DNA of 64,000 nucleotides from NCBI GenBank assembly GCA_038277395.1, contig CM076189.1, positions 81,271,421 to 81,335,420 on the forward strand. Direction: 5' to 3'. Position numbers and translations under genes: made by a program. Below the pieces are notes generated by a model. The model was not told the origin of the DNA, ran no database searches, and worked only from the letters and a program-made list of their open reading frames with translations. The stretch comes from Dryocosmus kuriphilus (lineage: Eukaryota; Arthropoda; Insecta; Hymenoptera; Cynipidae). Shown piece by piece: positions 10,904 through 21,499 of this stretch (positions are counted from its first letter, which is position 1; each line of letters opens with the position of its first letter).

Positions 10904-12225
10904 CGAGGTGTAATAAAAAAGTAAGGTGACTTTTTGAATTTCGCGGGATGCATAAACTCGATATTCGTTTTCTCTTTTTCTTATGTTGATACACTTCTCC
11001 CAAATATATGTGCACAGTTTCAGATATATAGCATTTTCTGTTTTTTTGTGAGAGGTATAAAGGTTAGGAGTACTTTGCGTGCTCGGTGATTTTCTGCTGT
11101 CGAAATAAATGGACCAAAGAATCTGCATCCAATTTTGTGTCAAAAATGGAATTAAGTGCTCCAAAACATTTGAGGTGTTGACAATGCCATACGGTGAGTG
11201 TACTCTGAGTAAAAAAAAATGTTTATAAGTGGTACAAGCTTTTTCGGGAAGGCCGAGGAGGTGCTAATGATCAAGCTCGCCCTGGACGTCCCAGCACGTC
11301 AAAAACTGATGAAAACGTTGAAGAAGTGAAGAAAATAATGTTATCGAATCGTCGAATTACCATTAGAGAAGTTTCTAATGATGTCGGCATCTCTTTTGGC
11401 TCGTGTGAAGCAATTTTAGTGGGTACTTTGGGCATGAGACGTGTGTCAACGAAGTTTGTTCCGAAATTGTTAAACTCTGACCAAAAGAACCGTCGCGTGA
11501 GCATCGCCCAGGAGCTGCTGAATGACGTCAACGGCGACTCAGAATTCCTCAAAAGGATCATAACAGGTGACAAAACATGGGTATATGTTCATGACGTCGA
11601 AAATAAGGCTCAATAGTCCCAGTAGCAGCATTCTGGATCACCAAGACCAAAAAAAGCACGCCAAGTTCGATCAAATGTCAAGGTTTTGCTTACCTTCTCC
11701 TTCGATTATCATGGCGTAGTGCATCAGAAGTTCTTACCACAAGGTCGCGCAATTAATAAAGAGTTTTATCTTGAAGGTATGCGCCGCTTGCGTGAAGCGG
11801 TACGAAAAAAATGTCCGGAATTGTGGAAAAACCAGTCATGGTTATTGCACCACGATAATGCGCTAGCTCACACGTCATTGCTTGTTCGTAATTTTTTGGC
11901 CAATATCAATACCATGATCATGCCTCGTCAACCGTATTCACTAGATTTGGCTCCTTGCGACTTTTTTCTGTTTGCAGAACTGAAAAGACCCATGGAAGGA
12001 CAACGTTTTGTGACGATTGAGGAGATAAAGCCCGCATCGCTGGAAGAGCTGAAGGCTATACCAAAAAGTGCTTATCAGAAATGCTTCGAGGATTGGAAAG
12101 AGCGCTGGCACAAATGTATTATATCCGAGGGAGATTACTTTGAAGGGGACAACATCAATATTGATGAATAGATAAATATTTTTTGATAAAAATAAAAAGT
12201 CACCTTACTTTTTGATCACAGTTCG
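10904..12225 (+). mobile_element. Mariner element M2, full length
   Basis: The terminal inverted repeats are 32 bp with 28 matches: left from 10,904 (cgaggtgtaataaaaaagta), right ending at 12,225 (reverse complement cgaactgtgatcaaaaagta). TA dinucleotides flank both ends (10,902-10,903 and 12,226-12,227), the mariner target duplication. The total length is 1,322 bp, normal for the family. The CGAGGTG terminus is common in mariner lineages. Confidence 0.9.
11109..12171 (+). pseudogene. Mariner transposase (M2), one frameshift and two stops
   Basis: The start at 11,109 gives MDQRICIQFCVKNG. A frameshift near the A-run at 11,210-11,220 shifts into the frame that then runs to 12,171. Two TAG codons lie close together at about 11,614 and 11,623 in the QSSQW-type segment. 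All three catalytic blocks survive: ITGDKTWVYVHD, LHHDNALAHTS and SLDLAPCDFFLF, with exactly 34 residues between the second and third aspartates (D,D34D). The carboxy terminus IISEGDYFEGD is normal. Three or so lesions make it inactive, although the enzyme core is well kept. Confidence 0.88.
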
Positions 12226-12990
12226 TAACTCAAATAGTTTTTCAAAATTTGAAGGAACTTCAAACGATTTCCAGTGATTCTGAGTAAGTTCAAGGGTTTA
12301 TAATATATTTAAAGAGACTTTAAAAGATTTTGAAGAATTTAAAAGAAATCTCAATAGATCTTAGGAGATTAGAAAGGATTTAAGTTAATTGAAATTTGGT
12401 TAATTTAATTAAATAAAAAACGCAGCAAATATTTTTAAAAAACGCTTCCTTCTAAATTTCTAGGAATTTATAAATAAAAAATATTGTTTGAAATTTTCAA
12501 TTCTCTAATTTTCTACATTTCCGTTTAACTTATAATTCTATTTTAAATTTAAAATACTAAACTTAGAAAGTGTTGTTTCTCATTTCATTATTAATATTAA
12601 ATTTTTTTAATCGAACTAAAACAATACTTATGTTAGACATGACTGGAAATACGTTGGCAGAAAGAATTGAATAAACACCAAAAAAACTCAAATAGACAGC
12701 TATACTTTTTTATTTAAGTATGCTCATTGATCCTAAAATATTTCTGAGTAGTTTTTAAATTTTCAAAGGATTTTTAGCTGTGTGGAGTAGTGATAAGGAA
12801 CTTAAATGTGTTTTATAGGATTTTGAATTATTTCAAAGTATTGGCAGATATCTAAAATGATTTTAATGGAAAGAAAGGAATTTTTAAAGGATTTAAAAGT
12901 ATCTGAACTGATATTAAAAGATTTTTAGAAAATTCCAAAGCTTCGAAGGCATTTCAAGCAATTTTCACAGTCTCTATCAAGCACTTGAAG
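12226..12990. repeat. AT-rich repeats, end of U2 and start of U3
   Basis: This is non-coding. The block 12,370-12,620 matches the spacer block at 8,480-9,100. The block 12,730-12,990 matches 9,905-10,165 (gtttttaaattttcaaaggatttt against atttgtaaattttcaacggatttt). The sequence ends where the Jockey-type element begins. Confidence 0.6.
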
Positions 12991-13123
12991 CAAAAAGACG
13001 TGTTAATGTCGTTCTGTGTATTCTGTGTACAAGCAGTTAATTAAGTGACGAATGAGGTAAATTTAGAGTCGAGGAACTGAGAAGCTGAGAAAATAAAGCC
13101 TCTACATATTTGGATGAATATAA

Positions 13124-14173
13124 ATCACTCAAGGAAGAGACAAAGCTCAGCAACAATATAGAAGTCAAGAAAGTTTTGAAATCAAAACTAGCAACAAGTT
13201 TGAGGCGCTTTCTGATGAAGAGTCAATAAGGAGGATGATTATAAAGAAGGTCCTTCAAAGCTACAAGGCATAAAGAAGGAAAAAGTACCACAAATTGTTA
13301 TCTATAGCTATGTACATGATCATATGAGTAAATTAGATGAAATCAAAAAGTCGCTGACTAATGACATGGAAATCAGGATGAGAGGTAATCGCATATTTAT
13401 TGATACTAAAATAAAAGAAGATTACAAGAAATTGCTGGAAGCAATTAGAGCAGGAAGTGTCGAGTATCACACATACATTCTTGCAAGTGAAAAATCAATT
13501 AGAATGATTGTAAATGAAACCTGCCTAAAATCAAGCGTGAGGAGATAAAGTGCGATCTAATCAAAGGTGATCTTGAGGTTATAGATGTCAAGCAGATAAC
13601 AAAAACATTCGAAAAAGTAAAAATGAAAACAGAGATTAAGCAACTAGCCTTTGAGGTTGAATTTAAACCAAACACTGCAGTACGGGATATTGTAAAATGC
13701 TCCAGACTTTGTTATATTGCGGTCTCGTGAGGGAAACGAAGGAGCAAGAACCGAGTAGCTCAATGTTATAATTGTCTAGGTCTCAGGCATGTAGCGAAAA
13801 ACTGTTCAAAATTCCCTAAGTGTGTGAAATGTGCCTAAAAGCATAATGTGAAGGACTGCAAAAAGACTAATGAAGATAAAAAAAAGTGCGTAAACTGCGG
13901 GGAAAAATAGAGATGAAAGCATCAAGAAAAAACAATCTTCAATGGCACCCCAGAAGTAAGAAGGGTTCCGGATACGAAAGATACATTGTACAATGCAACT
14001 CGATCCCAAAGCACGAATTCTATTGATGCAGTTAATGGAAACGTTAAGGGCGGCAAGAGAGAAACAACAAAAGATGAAAACAATCTTAAAACTGGGAACA
14101 TTCTCTCAGAGATGATGGAACTACTAAAAAAAAAAAACAAAAGTAAGGTTATAGGTAGTTTTAAAAATCAATA
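13124..14173 (+). pseudogene. Jockey-type gag (ORF1) protein
   Basis: The clearest part is 13,324-13,548, containing VEYHTYILASEKSIRMIV. This is the segment that precedes the zinc knuckles in Jockey gag proteins (Pre-C2HC region). After a frameshift, three knuckles follow: CYNCLGLRHVAKNC, a stop-interrupted CVKCA.KHNVKDC, and the start of a third (CVNCGEK). The last frame (13,986-14,174) is a lysine/asparagine-rich tail. Several stops and frameshifts show it is dead. Confidence 0.75.
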
Positions 14174-14250
14174 AGTAAAATCATTATTGCAAAAGATAAC
14201 AAGGAAAAACCTAAGTGTATTATATAAGGTATAATTGAAATTTTTTGATA

Positions 14251-14340
14251 ATGGCCAGCAATATTAAAAACCAAAGTATTAGTATTATAACTTGGAATGC
14301 CAATTCAATTAAAAATAAGACTCATGAACTGAAAGCTGTA
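14251..14340 (+). pseudogene. Amino terminus of Jockey ORF2 (AP-endonuclease start)
   Basis: ATG at 14,251 opens MASNIKNQSISIITWNANSI, the typical beginning of the endonuclease domain of a Jockey-clade ORF2. It lies 77 bp after the gag stop, as expected for ORF1-ORF2 spacing. The frame is cut after 30 codons by the poly-T end of the minus-strand R1-type fragment. Confidence 0.7.
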
Positions 14341-14523
14341 CTTTTTTTTTTTTCTTCTTGGTAATGGGAGGAGGAAATTCCCTTTAAGGACTGAGTGTGG
14401 GATTCGGCCTAAAAAAACCGTCAATACCCACTAAAACCTCGTCCCCTTTCCTGCCAACCGAAGGTCCTGGAACCGCTATACGCATTACTTCAAAACCTTC
14501 AGTTATGGGCTAGTAAACCGTAC

Positions 14524-14870
14524 TTCAGCTTCCAACTGTCTTCCTGCATGCACCTTCCATGATAGTACGTATCGCCCTCAGCAGTTGAGTTTATGGTTGC
14601 ATCTTGGGGCGTCTTCCTTCGACATCATGGCAGTCTCTTCTGTGTGGCGCACATCTCGCCAACTTAGGTTTTGGGCTAGTAAGCCGTGTTTCGGCTTCCA
14701 ACTATCTTTCCGCATGCACCTTCCATGATAGCACGCATCACCCTCAGCAGTGAAACTTATAATTGCCTCTTGGAGCGAAGGCCTTCGACATAATGGCAGT
14801 CGTTTCTATGTGGCGCACATGCCTTCGACTTGGGCTTTGGGCTAGTAAGATTTATTTCAGCTTCCATCGG
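14524..14870 (-). repeat. 166-bp tandem duplication in the R1-type 3'UTR
   Basis: The phrase gcttccaact starts at 14,528 and again at 14,694. Each copy continues through gcatgcaccttccatgatag, ccctcagcagt, ttcgacat and tgtggcgcacat. A partial third start (ggctagta..cttcagcttcc) flanks each end. Such 3'UTR duplications are common in R1-clade elements. Confidence 0.8.
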
Positions 14871-14873
14871 AAA

Positions 14874-16235
14874 CTACTGAGCTCCTCTCTCTCTGTGCTG
14901 CTTCTCCCTTTTCTGTTGTCTCAGTATATACTCTATTAACTGATCGATGGTATCCCTGTTGGTCTGTGATTCAAGCATTAACGTTTCGACGTTGTCTGGT
15001 GTCATAGTAGTTCCGATCTCACCGTCCAAAGCTCTCCATTCTGCTGCCCATCCATTGCAGCTCAAGAAAGCATGTTCGGCGTTGTCCATTTCCTGTGGGC
15101 AGTAGACACAGCTTGGGCTAGGGTTCCTTTCCCTAAGGAACAAGTAGGTATTGGAGAGACAATGGCAAGAGGGAAACTGAGTAAAGTAAAAGTTTACCTC
15201 CCCATATTTCCTGTTGAACCACGGTTTCACTTCACTTACTTTTCTGGCAGTCCATTTTCCTCTTTCCTCTGTCCTCTACCACTCCTCCCACTGTAGAAAG
15301 GTTTTTTCTCTTTCACGGTTCGCTACTGTTTTATCAATATATTTTCTTTTTGCATCGTAGATCCTTCTCCCCTCAGCGGGAGGAAGCTCGATGAGAATAC
15401 ATCCCAATATGACTGATGCCGCCAAATAAGACACAGATCGATACGCGCATGCTACTCTTAGGGCACCTTTCCTCTGGAGGAACATATGTTTGTTCCTATG
15501 GCAGTCCTTTTTAAAAGCATCCGCCCAAATCTCTGCACCATATAACATGATTGAGTTCGCCAAAATCATAAGAATCCTCCTCTTGCAACTTCTTGGGCCC
15601 GCTACATTTGGCATGAGCCTTGCGAACATGGGCAACATTTTCTCGTCTTTCTACGTTGCTTTAGTTATATGCATCTTGAAAGTAAGTTTGTCATCGATGC
15701 ATACACCTAGGTACGTCAGCACATTCATAGCCTCAATGTCATGTCCAACGATGCTCGCTGTGAAAGACTTTTTGAAACGCCTCTGTCTAGTGAGAACCAT
15801 CACCTCCGTCTTCTTACTGGCGAGCGCTAGTCCGTGGCTGTGTATCCAGTTCTCCACACTTTTCGAGAAAATGTCCTCCATGTACATACTTTGCCTCTTC
15901 TTCTGTTCATACTTTGATCATTTCCGCAATTTCACCGGCAAGCGCAATCAGTTTCGACCCTTCTGGGAGATCCATCAGTAGGGCCTCATCATATAAGACG
16001 TTCTAAATGTCAGATTCAAGGACAGAACTCTGGGCAACACCTGCTGTGACTTTGATGTTTCTTATCCCCTCTGTTGTGTCATAAATAAGTCGCCTATCAT
16101 TCAGATAGTCACTTATTATGTGCTGAAGGTAGGCTGGGACCAAAAACCACATTTAGAGTGCGTCAAGAATGTTTACCCATTTTACTGAATTGAAGGCATT
16201 CCTGACTTCAAAAGTGATCATCACACCTACTTTTT
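14874..16235 (-). pseudogene. R1-clade ORF2, reverse transcriptase part and carboxy terminus
   Basis: The truncation point near 16,235 falls in the RT domain, just before FEVRNAFNSVKWVNIL (family form LDVRNAFNSA). Further on come a degraded GVPQGSVLG-type block, NVLYDEALLMDLPEG, and the catalytic-box region where ADD reads AGE. The conserved KKTEVMVLTRQRRFKK and VLTYLGVCIDDKLTF follow at 15,651-15,887, then the linker (15,276-15,638). The carboxy-terminal CCHC motif CVYCPQEMDNAEHAFLSC lies at 14,874-15,230. Frameshifts and stops separate the pieces. The endonuclease and first half of the RT are absent. Confidence 0.82.
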
Positions 16236-17730
16236 TTTTACAAGGAAAAAGAAGATAAGGGCGACTGCTATAACTGTAGAGCTATCAGTTTACTTATTAC
16301 GACAGGAAGAGTATGTATTTAGTAAAATAATTATTCGCAATGTCAAGGAAATAACGAAAGACAAGATATGTGAGGTCTAATGTTGATCTATGCCAGGGAG
16401 ATCATGCGCAGATCATATATATAGCTTGCGAGAGATTACAGAAAAAAGTTTGAGGGTAAGCAAGAAAGTTTTCTGCTCGTTCATTGACCAGAAGGAAACT
16501 TTCGACAAGCTTGATAAAGTTAACCTTTGGGAGGTTCTGTAAGAGTATGGAGTCAATGGTTGACTTCTTATATTAATTAAAGCAATATATATGAAAATAG
16601 TAGAGCAAGTCTAATTGTAAATGGACAGCTGAGTAATTGGTTTGATGTCAGGCAGGGAGTCAGACAAGGTTGCGACATTTCGCCGTGGTTATTTAATATA
16701 TATGGATAAATGTCTACGAATGGCGCGCTTAGACGAAACAGGTGTTGATCTGGGAACAGGAAAATTATGAGGTTTGTCTTTCACAGACCATGAGGCCATG
16801 TAAATAAAACAAAAATTATCGTGTTCGAAGGGAACGACGAGAAGACAGTATGCAATATTTCTCTAAACGATGTGGGAGTTGAACAAGTTGACCATTTCGT
16901 GTATCCTGGAAGCTTGTTTACTGTTGAAGGAAAGGTGCATAGCGAAATCTCCAGACGTATAAACTAAGGTAAGAAGGTGCAGTGTAGGGGCCATTCGGCT
17001 GAGGTAAAAATGTAGCAAATAAAGCCAAAATTGCAATATATAATTCTGTACTTACTTGGACATGCCAAGAAAAGGATAGAAATAAAGTGAACGCGGTTGG
17101 AATGCGTTTCGTTCGGAAAGGGTGGAAGAATTTTGTTGAGATGGTTTGGTCGTGTTGAGAGAATGGATGAAGAATGTCTAACGAAGCAAGTATATCTCGG
17201 AAAAGTGAACGGCCACGCAGCGAGAGGTAGAACGAAGAAGTAATGGTGGGTATATGTGAGTGAGGCTCTCAATCAAAAAGATGTAAAGAGCCATAGGAAT
17301 ATAAGAGCTTGCATGAAAGGGTTTATGGATATAAAGGAAGCAAAACGACTGCCTGAAAAGGATGATTCTGGATACTCACGGGTCCTGGTGGAAGGATTTT
17401 TCGAGTGAATATAGATTGGATTTAGCGTATGGATCCACATATGGGTGTACGAAGCTGTCTATCAGGGGTGATTGCTAGAGAGTTCGATCAACGACGCGTG
17501 TCGTGGCTGTGTTTTGGGACTAGTGTGTTGTTTGGAGCAGCATAGGGCTTCTGGATCTATCTATAATCTAGAACTTCCAACACGTACTCCTTTCCTTCCA
17601 CATTCACACAAACTTCCTAATCCCTGGTAACGTAATGAGGCTAGAACCAGGAGAGTTTACGCTTACCGCGAAAGGAAAACGGCTTAATGGTATAATAATA
17701 ATAATATTACTAATAATAATAATAAAGCAT
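16236..17730 (+). mobile_element. LINE fragment (RT to 3' end) with TAA-rich tail
   Basis: This is a 5'-truncated non-LTR retrotransposon on the plus strand. It holds a decayed reverse transcriptase, a carboxy-terminal domain, a ~290-bp 3'UTR and a tail of TAA/ATA repeats (about 17,690-17,725). A TAA-repeat tail rather than poly-A is known for I-type and some CR1/L2-type elements. It fills part of the gap in the Jockey element. Confidence 0.7.
16260..17410 (+). pseudogene. Non-LTR reverse transcriptase and carboxy terminus, heavily decayed
   Basis: Recognisable blocks, in several frames, are GDCYNCRAISLL (RT entry), FDVRQGVRQGCDISPWLFNI (RT palm block, 16,635-16,710) and a ruined FADD box. 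The carboxy-terminal signature LRWFGRVERMDEECLTKQVY follows at 17,130-17,200, then HRNIRACMKGFMDI. The arrangement is typical of a LINE type common in insect genomes. Numerous stops and frameshifts are present, and there is no endonuclease domain. Confidence 0.75.
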
Positions 17731-18306
17731 TTTATATCTCGTCATAGAAAATTGTCACTAGTGTAAATAGATTACAAGTTGCTGCAAATAGAATATTAAA
17801 ATTGTTCAATAAATGGAAAATTAAGATTAATGTTGAACAAACAGAAGCGATCATGTTTACCATAAGAAGAGCTAAAATAAATTAAAAAATTAAAGTAGGT
17901 GAAGCATACATTAGTTGAGTTGAAGCCGTAAAACTCCTTGCTATAATACTTCATAGGAGACTAACATTTACTAAACATGTAATAAAAAATAGTGTATGTA
18001 ATGTTAATAAGATCTGCACCGACATATGCATGCCCTCTATGGAGCTACACTTAGCAAACCAATTTTAAGAAACTTTAAATTTTACAAAATGAATTCTTAA
18101 GAATCACTGGAAACTATCGCCGTTTCAAAAGAATTAATGAAATTCATCAAGAATTAAATATAAAATATATAAAAGATTATATTACAGGGTTTACTATGAC
18201 TTACCACTTGAGAGTTAAAGATCAACCAAATGAGCTTTTTAAAAAAATTATTTACGAATCATATAAATGTAAGCATAAAAGAATAATGCATCTTTTATAT
18301 GTGTAA
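17726..18306 (+). pseudogene. Carboxy terminus of Jockey ORF2
   Basis: Translation gives, with stops, LQVAANRILKLFNKWKIKIN and then FLRITGNYRRF and INEIHQELNIKYIKDYI. These are the post-RT segments of Jockey-clade ORF2. It follows the TAA-rich tail of the nested LINE fragment directly. The Jockey 3'UTR and A-rich end follow to 18,626. The missing RT core cannot be found elsewhere in the window. Confidence 0.7.
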
Positions 18307-18626
18307 GCTCATTGTATAATCTTTATAGAATTATAGTGTCTTGAACCAAAGTGTGGTACTAAGTTCTCTGTTTTTTTTAAATTTTTGCAAAAAATTTGAA
18401 CGTAATTTTAATTTAATTTAAGTTTAATTTCAATTTAGATTAAATGATATCTGTTCATTAACGAATCACCTTAAATAGTTAAGTAGCGAAAGGAAACTAC
18501 ATATATTACAAATCTTAATTTAGGAAGGTTATAGGCGCGTAAGCTAAGGTACACCTATTATATTTATCGTTTTATATATTATGTACAAAAGCTTAATTAT
18601 TAATTAATAAATATCTCGAAAAAAAA

Positions 18627-19289
18627 GATTTTTACGAACTTAAAGAGATTATAAATGATTTTAAAGAGTTTGAAGTGACTTACAAAAGATTTCAAAGTAC
18701 TTTATTAGTTTCTAAAATATTTTAAAATATTATTAAAATTTTAAAAGAATTTTAAGTGTTTTCAAGTGATATTAAGGAATCGCAAAAGATTCTAAAGGAC
18801 CTTAAAATATTATAAAAAATTTCCAAGTGTTTCAAGAGATTTTATCTGAGATTGAAGTAATTCAAAGGATATTAAGTGTTTCAAAGGGACTTTAAAGTAG
18901 TTTGAATAGCATCACAGGATTTTGTAGAAACTTTAGGAGATTTATATAGAATTTAAGCAATTTTAATGATTTTAAAAGATTCTATTAAATTTTCAGTATT
19001 TTCAAGAGATTTCTTGTAATTTTGAAAGAAATATATGGAATTAAACGAATTTAAAAAAAACTTTGAAGAACTGATAAATATTTTAAGTAATTGTTGGGAA
19101 TTTTAAAGGATTTTAAGACATTATTAAATATTAGAAAGAAATTCAAATTATTTTAATATATGTGAAAGGATTCAAAGTGATTTTAAAAATATTCCAAAGT
19201 GTTTCAATAGATTTCAAATAGTTTTTAAGCACTTGAAAGGATTTCAAACGATTTCAAGTGATCTTACGAAATTTCAAGGGACTCTAACA
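18627..19289. repeat. AT-rich degenerate ~10-bp repeats
   Basis: No gene. The stretch is composed of words such as gattttaaag, atttcaagtg and ggattttaaa, continuing the backbone repeat interrupted by the Jockey element. It lies just left of the segmental duplication. Confidence 0.55.
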
Positions 19290-21358
19290 GACTTAAATAG
19301 ACTCCAAAGGATTTTAAATAATTTGAAAGGGATCCTAATGAATTTTAGGAGATTCAAAACTATTTAAGCAAATTAAAATTTGATTAATTTAATTAAACAA
19401 AAAAATTAGGAAATAATATTAACATTGTCTGTTTCTAAATTTCTAGAAATTTATAAACGAAAAAACATAGTATGAAACTTTTTAAATTTCTAAGTCCCTA
19501 AATTGCTTAAAATATTAGAATTTCATTTTAAATTAATAATCAAAGAACTTAGAAAATGTGATTTTTCATTTAATTAGTAATATTCATTTTTTATTACTTC
19601 AACTGAATAAAATACTTAGGAAACTTTGTAAATATTGTTAAGGTTTCTATGTTTTTAAATTTCTAAAAATTTCTACAATTCTCTTTAAAAAACTTTCAAA
19701 ATAAGAAAATTGAAGTTCTTTATTTACCTATTCAGGATAAAATTTGAAAATAATAATAATTGAATTTCAATACATAACAATCTGAGTGCACTTCAAACGA
19801 GTTGAAGCAATTTTAAGACATTTAAAGAGATTTTGAAGGATTTTAAAATACCTGAAAGTATTTCAAGATATTTAAACCGATTTTGAGGAATTCTTAACAG
19901 ATTTCAACGCACTGCAGAATATTCTAAGTGAGGCCAAATGATGTTAAATAATTTAAAAGTATTTGAAGTAATTTGAAAAATATTTCAAAGTGTTTTAGTA
20001 GAATTCAAATATTTTTTTGGAACTTGAAAGGATTTCAAACAATTTTAAGCGATCTTACAGAGTTTCAAGAGACTTTTAAGGATTTTAAAATCTGTTGAAG
20101 CATTTAAAACCATTTAAATTGTTTTTAAATATACTCAATATTTTTTAAAAGAGTTTTAAAAGATTTCTAGAAATTTCAAAGTATTTTGAAGAGGTTTTAA
20201 TGTACTTTAAGAGGTCTAAAATGGTTTTAGGTAATTTGAAATGTTTTTGAAGCACAGCAGTCTCAGTATTCTCAAGAGATTACAAGTTATAATTTCGAGA
20301 GATTTGGAATTATTGTAAAATACCTTACAGTATTTCAAGAAACTTCAAATGCTTTTGTGAAATTTTTAAGAGATTTTAAGGCATAGCAAAATATTTTAAA
20401 GGAGTTCAAGTTATTTTAAATGATTTTAAAGCATCTCAAGTGATTTTCAAGATATTTCGAAGTGCTCTAAAGGAACTCAAAATATTTTTTTAAAAACTAG
20501 AATGGACTTAAAACGATTTCAAGTGATTTTAAGGAATTTCAAGGGACTTCAAGAGATCTAAGGAGACCTTAAAGGATTTTAAAGTATTTCAGAGAAATCT
20601 TAATGGACCTTAGAAGATTTGAGAGTATTTACGTTAATTAAAACTTGGTTAATTTATTTAAGTGAAAAGTCAGAAAATATTTTTACAAAAATTTGTTCCT
20701 AAATTTCTAAAAATTTCCAAACCAAAAACATTGTATAAAATTTTTAATTCTCTAAGATCCTAACTTTCTAAGGAACTTTGAACTTTAGTTTAAATTTAAA
20801 ATTAAAAACCACTAATTAATTGTGATTCTTCATTTAATTAGTACTGTTAAATTTTCCCCCTTTATTTAAATGAAATATTTAGAAAATTTTGTAAAATATT
20901 GTTAAGGTTCATACATTTGTAAATTTCTAAAAATTTCTACAATTCGCCTAAAAAACTTCAAAAATAAAAACAGTGAAGTTTTTTATTTACTTATTCCGCA
21001 ATGATTTCCCTAATTTAACTGGGGAAAAAAGCCAATGAAATTCAACTAGATCTTATAAAATTGAGAATTTAAAGGTACATACTTTAACCAATTTTTTTAA
21101 AAATAATTGAATTTTTATACATAACACAAAAACTAAAAGATAAGCAAAATTATTTTAGTTTTTATTTTACTGAATTTATTATTCAATCTTTAATAAATAT
21201 TGTAATCTTTAATAATTCTGATTTTATGAAGTTTGTGTGTAACAAATTCATCAAGTATGGAAAACTTCGAAGCTTGAGAACAAATACGACCATCTTTTGC
21301 ACTACTTTTTTAAAGATTAAATAAAGCGTGATTAAGAGATAAAAGTAATAAAAGATAG

Positions 21359-21366
21359 TATAATTA
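21359..21366 (+). promoter_or_regulatory. Candidate TATA box of the secreted-protein gene
   Basis: TATAATTA lies 83 bp before the start codon at 21,442. The duplicate has TATATAAC at 51,139, the same distance (81 bp) before its ATG, and both are followed by agccacttatcgaga or agccagttatcgaga. The box is AT-rich in an AT-rich context, so the call rests on positional conservation and is only tentative. No clear initiator follows. Confidence 0.35.
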
Positions 21367-21441
21367 GCAGCCACTTATCGAGACACTTCGTTCCTAAAAA
21401 AATTAGTTTTCGCTATTTCATCAACGTGTCCGTTTGAAAAT

Positions 21442-21499
21442 ATGAAGATATTTACGAATATTATATTTCTCACATTCGTTTGCTGCGCTCAAATTAAAT
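21442..21499 (+). CDS. Exon 1 of the secreted-protein gene (signal peptide)
   Basis: It runs from ATG to the GTAAGT donor at 21,500. It encodes 19 residues plus one base of the next codon (phase 1). The hydrophobic core IIFLTFVCCA ends in a good signal-peptidase site. The partner exon at 51,220-51,277 has the same length and phase. Confidence 0.68.

Larger units (their letters stand above)
14341..16235 (-). mobile_element. R1-clade retrotransposon fragment E: 3' half of ORF2 plus 3'UTR
   Basis: On the minus strand, a 5'-truncated ORF2 (16,235 to 14,874) is followed by a ~530-bp 3'UTR and a poly-A tail (T run 14,341-14,351). The 3' end block (14,360-14,490) is the same as in the four gag-only copies. 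That shared end ties those copies to an autonomous R1-clade family. The 3'UTR contains a 166-bp tandem duplication. Confidence 0.8.
12991..18626 (+). mobile_element. Jockey-clade non-LTR retrotransposon, gutted, with two nested LINE fragments
   Basis: The pieces on the plus strand are: a gag pseudogene (to about 14,173), the first 30 codons of the ORF2 endonuclease (14,251-14,340), and after a gap the post-RT carboxy terminus (17,726-18,306), a 3'UTR and a terminal A run (cgaaaaaaaag, 18,616-18,626). The gap is filled by an R1-clade fragment on the minus strand (14,341-16,235) and another LINE fragment on the plus strand (16,236-17,730). About two thirds of the Jockey ORF2 is missing, so deletion accompanied or followed the nesting. 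Confidence 0.7.

Noticed and set aside
15490..15981. Plus-strand 163-codon frame
   Set aside because: It is antisense to the R1-clade ORF2, whose minus-strand motifs are unmistakable.
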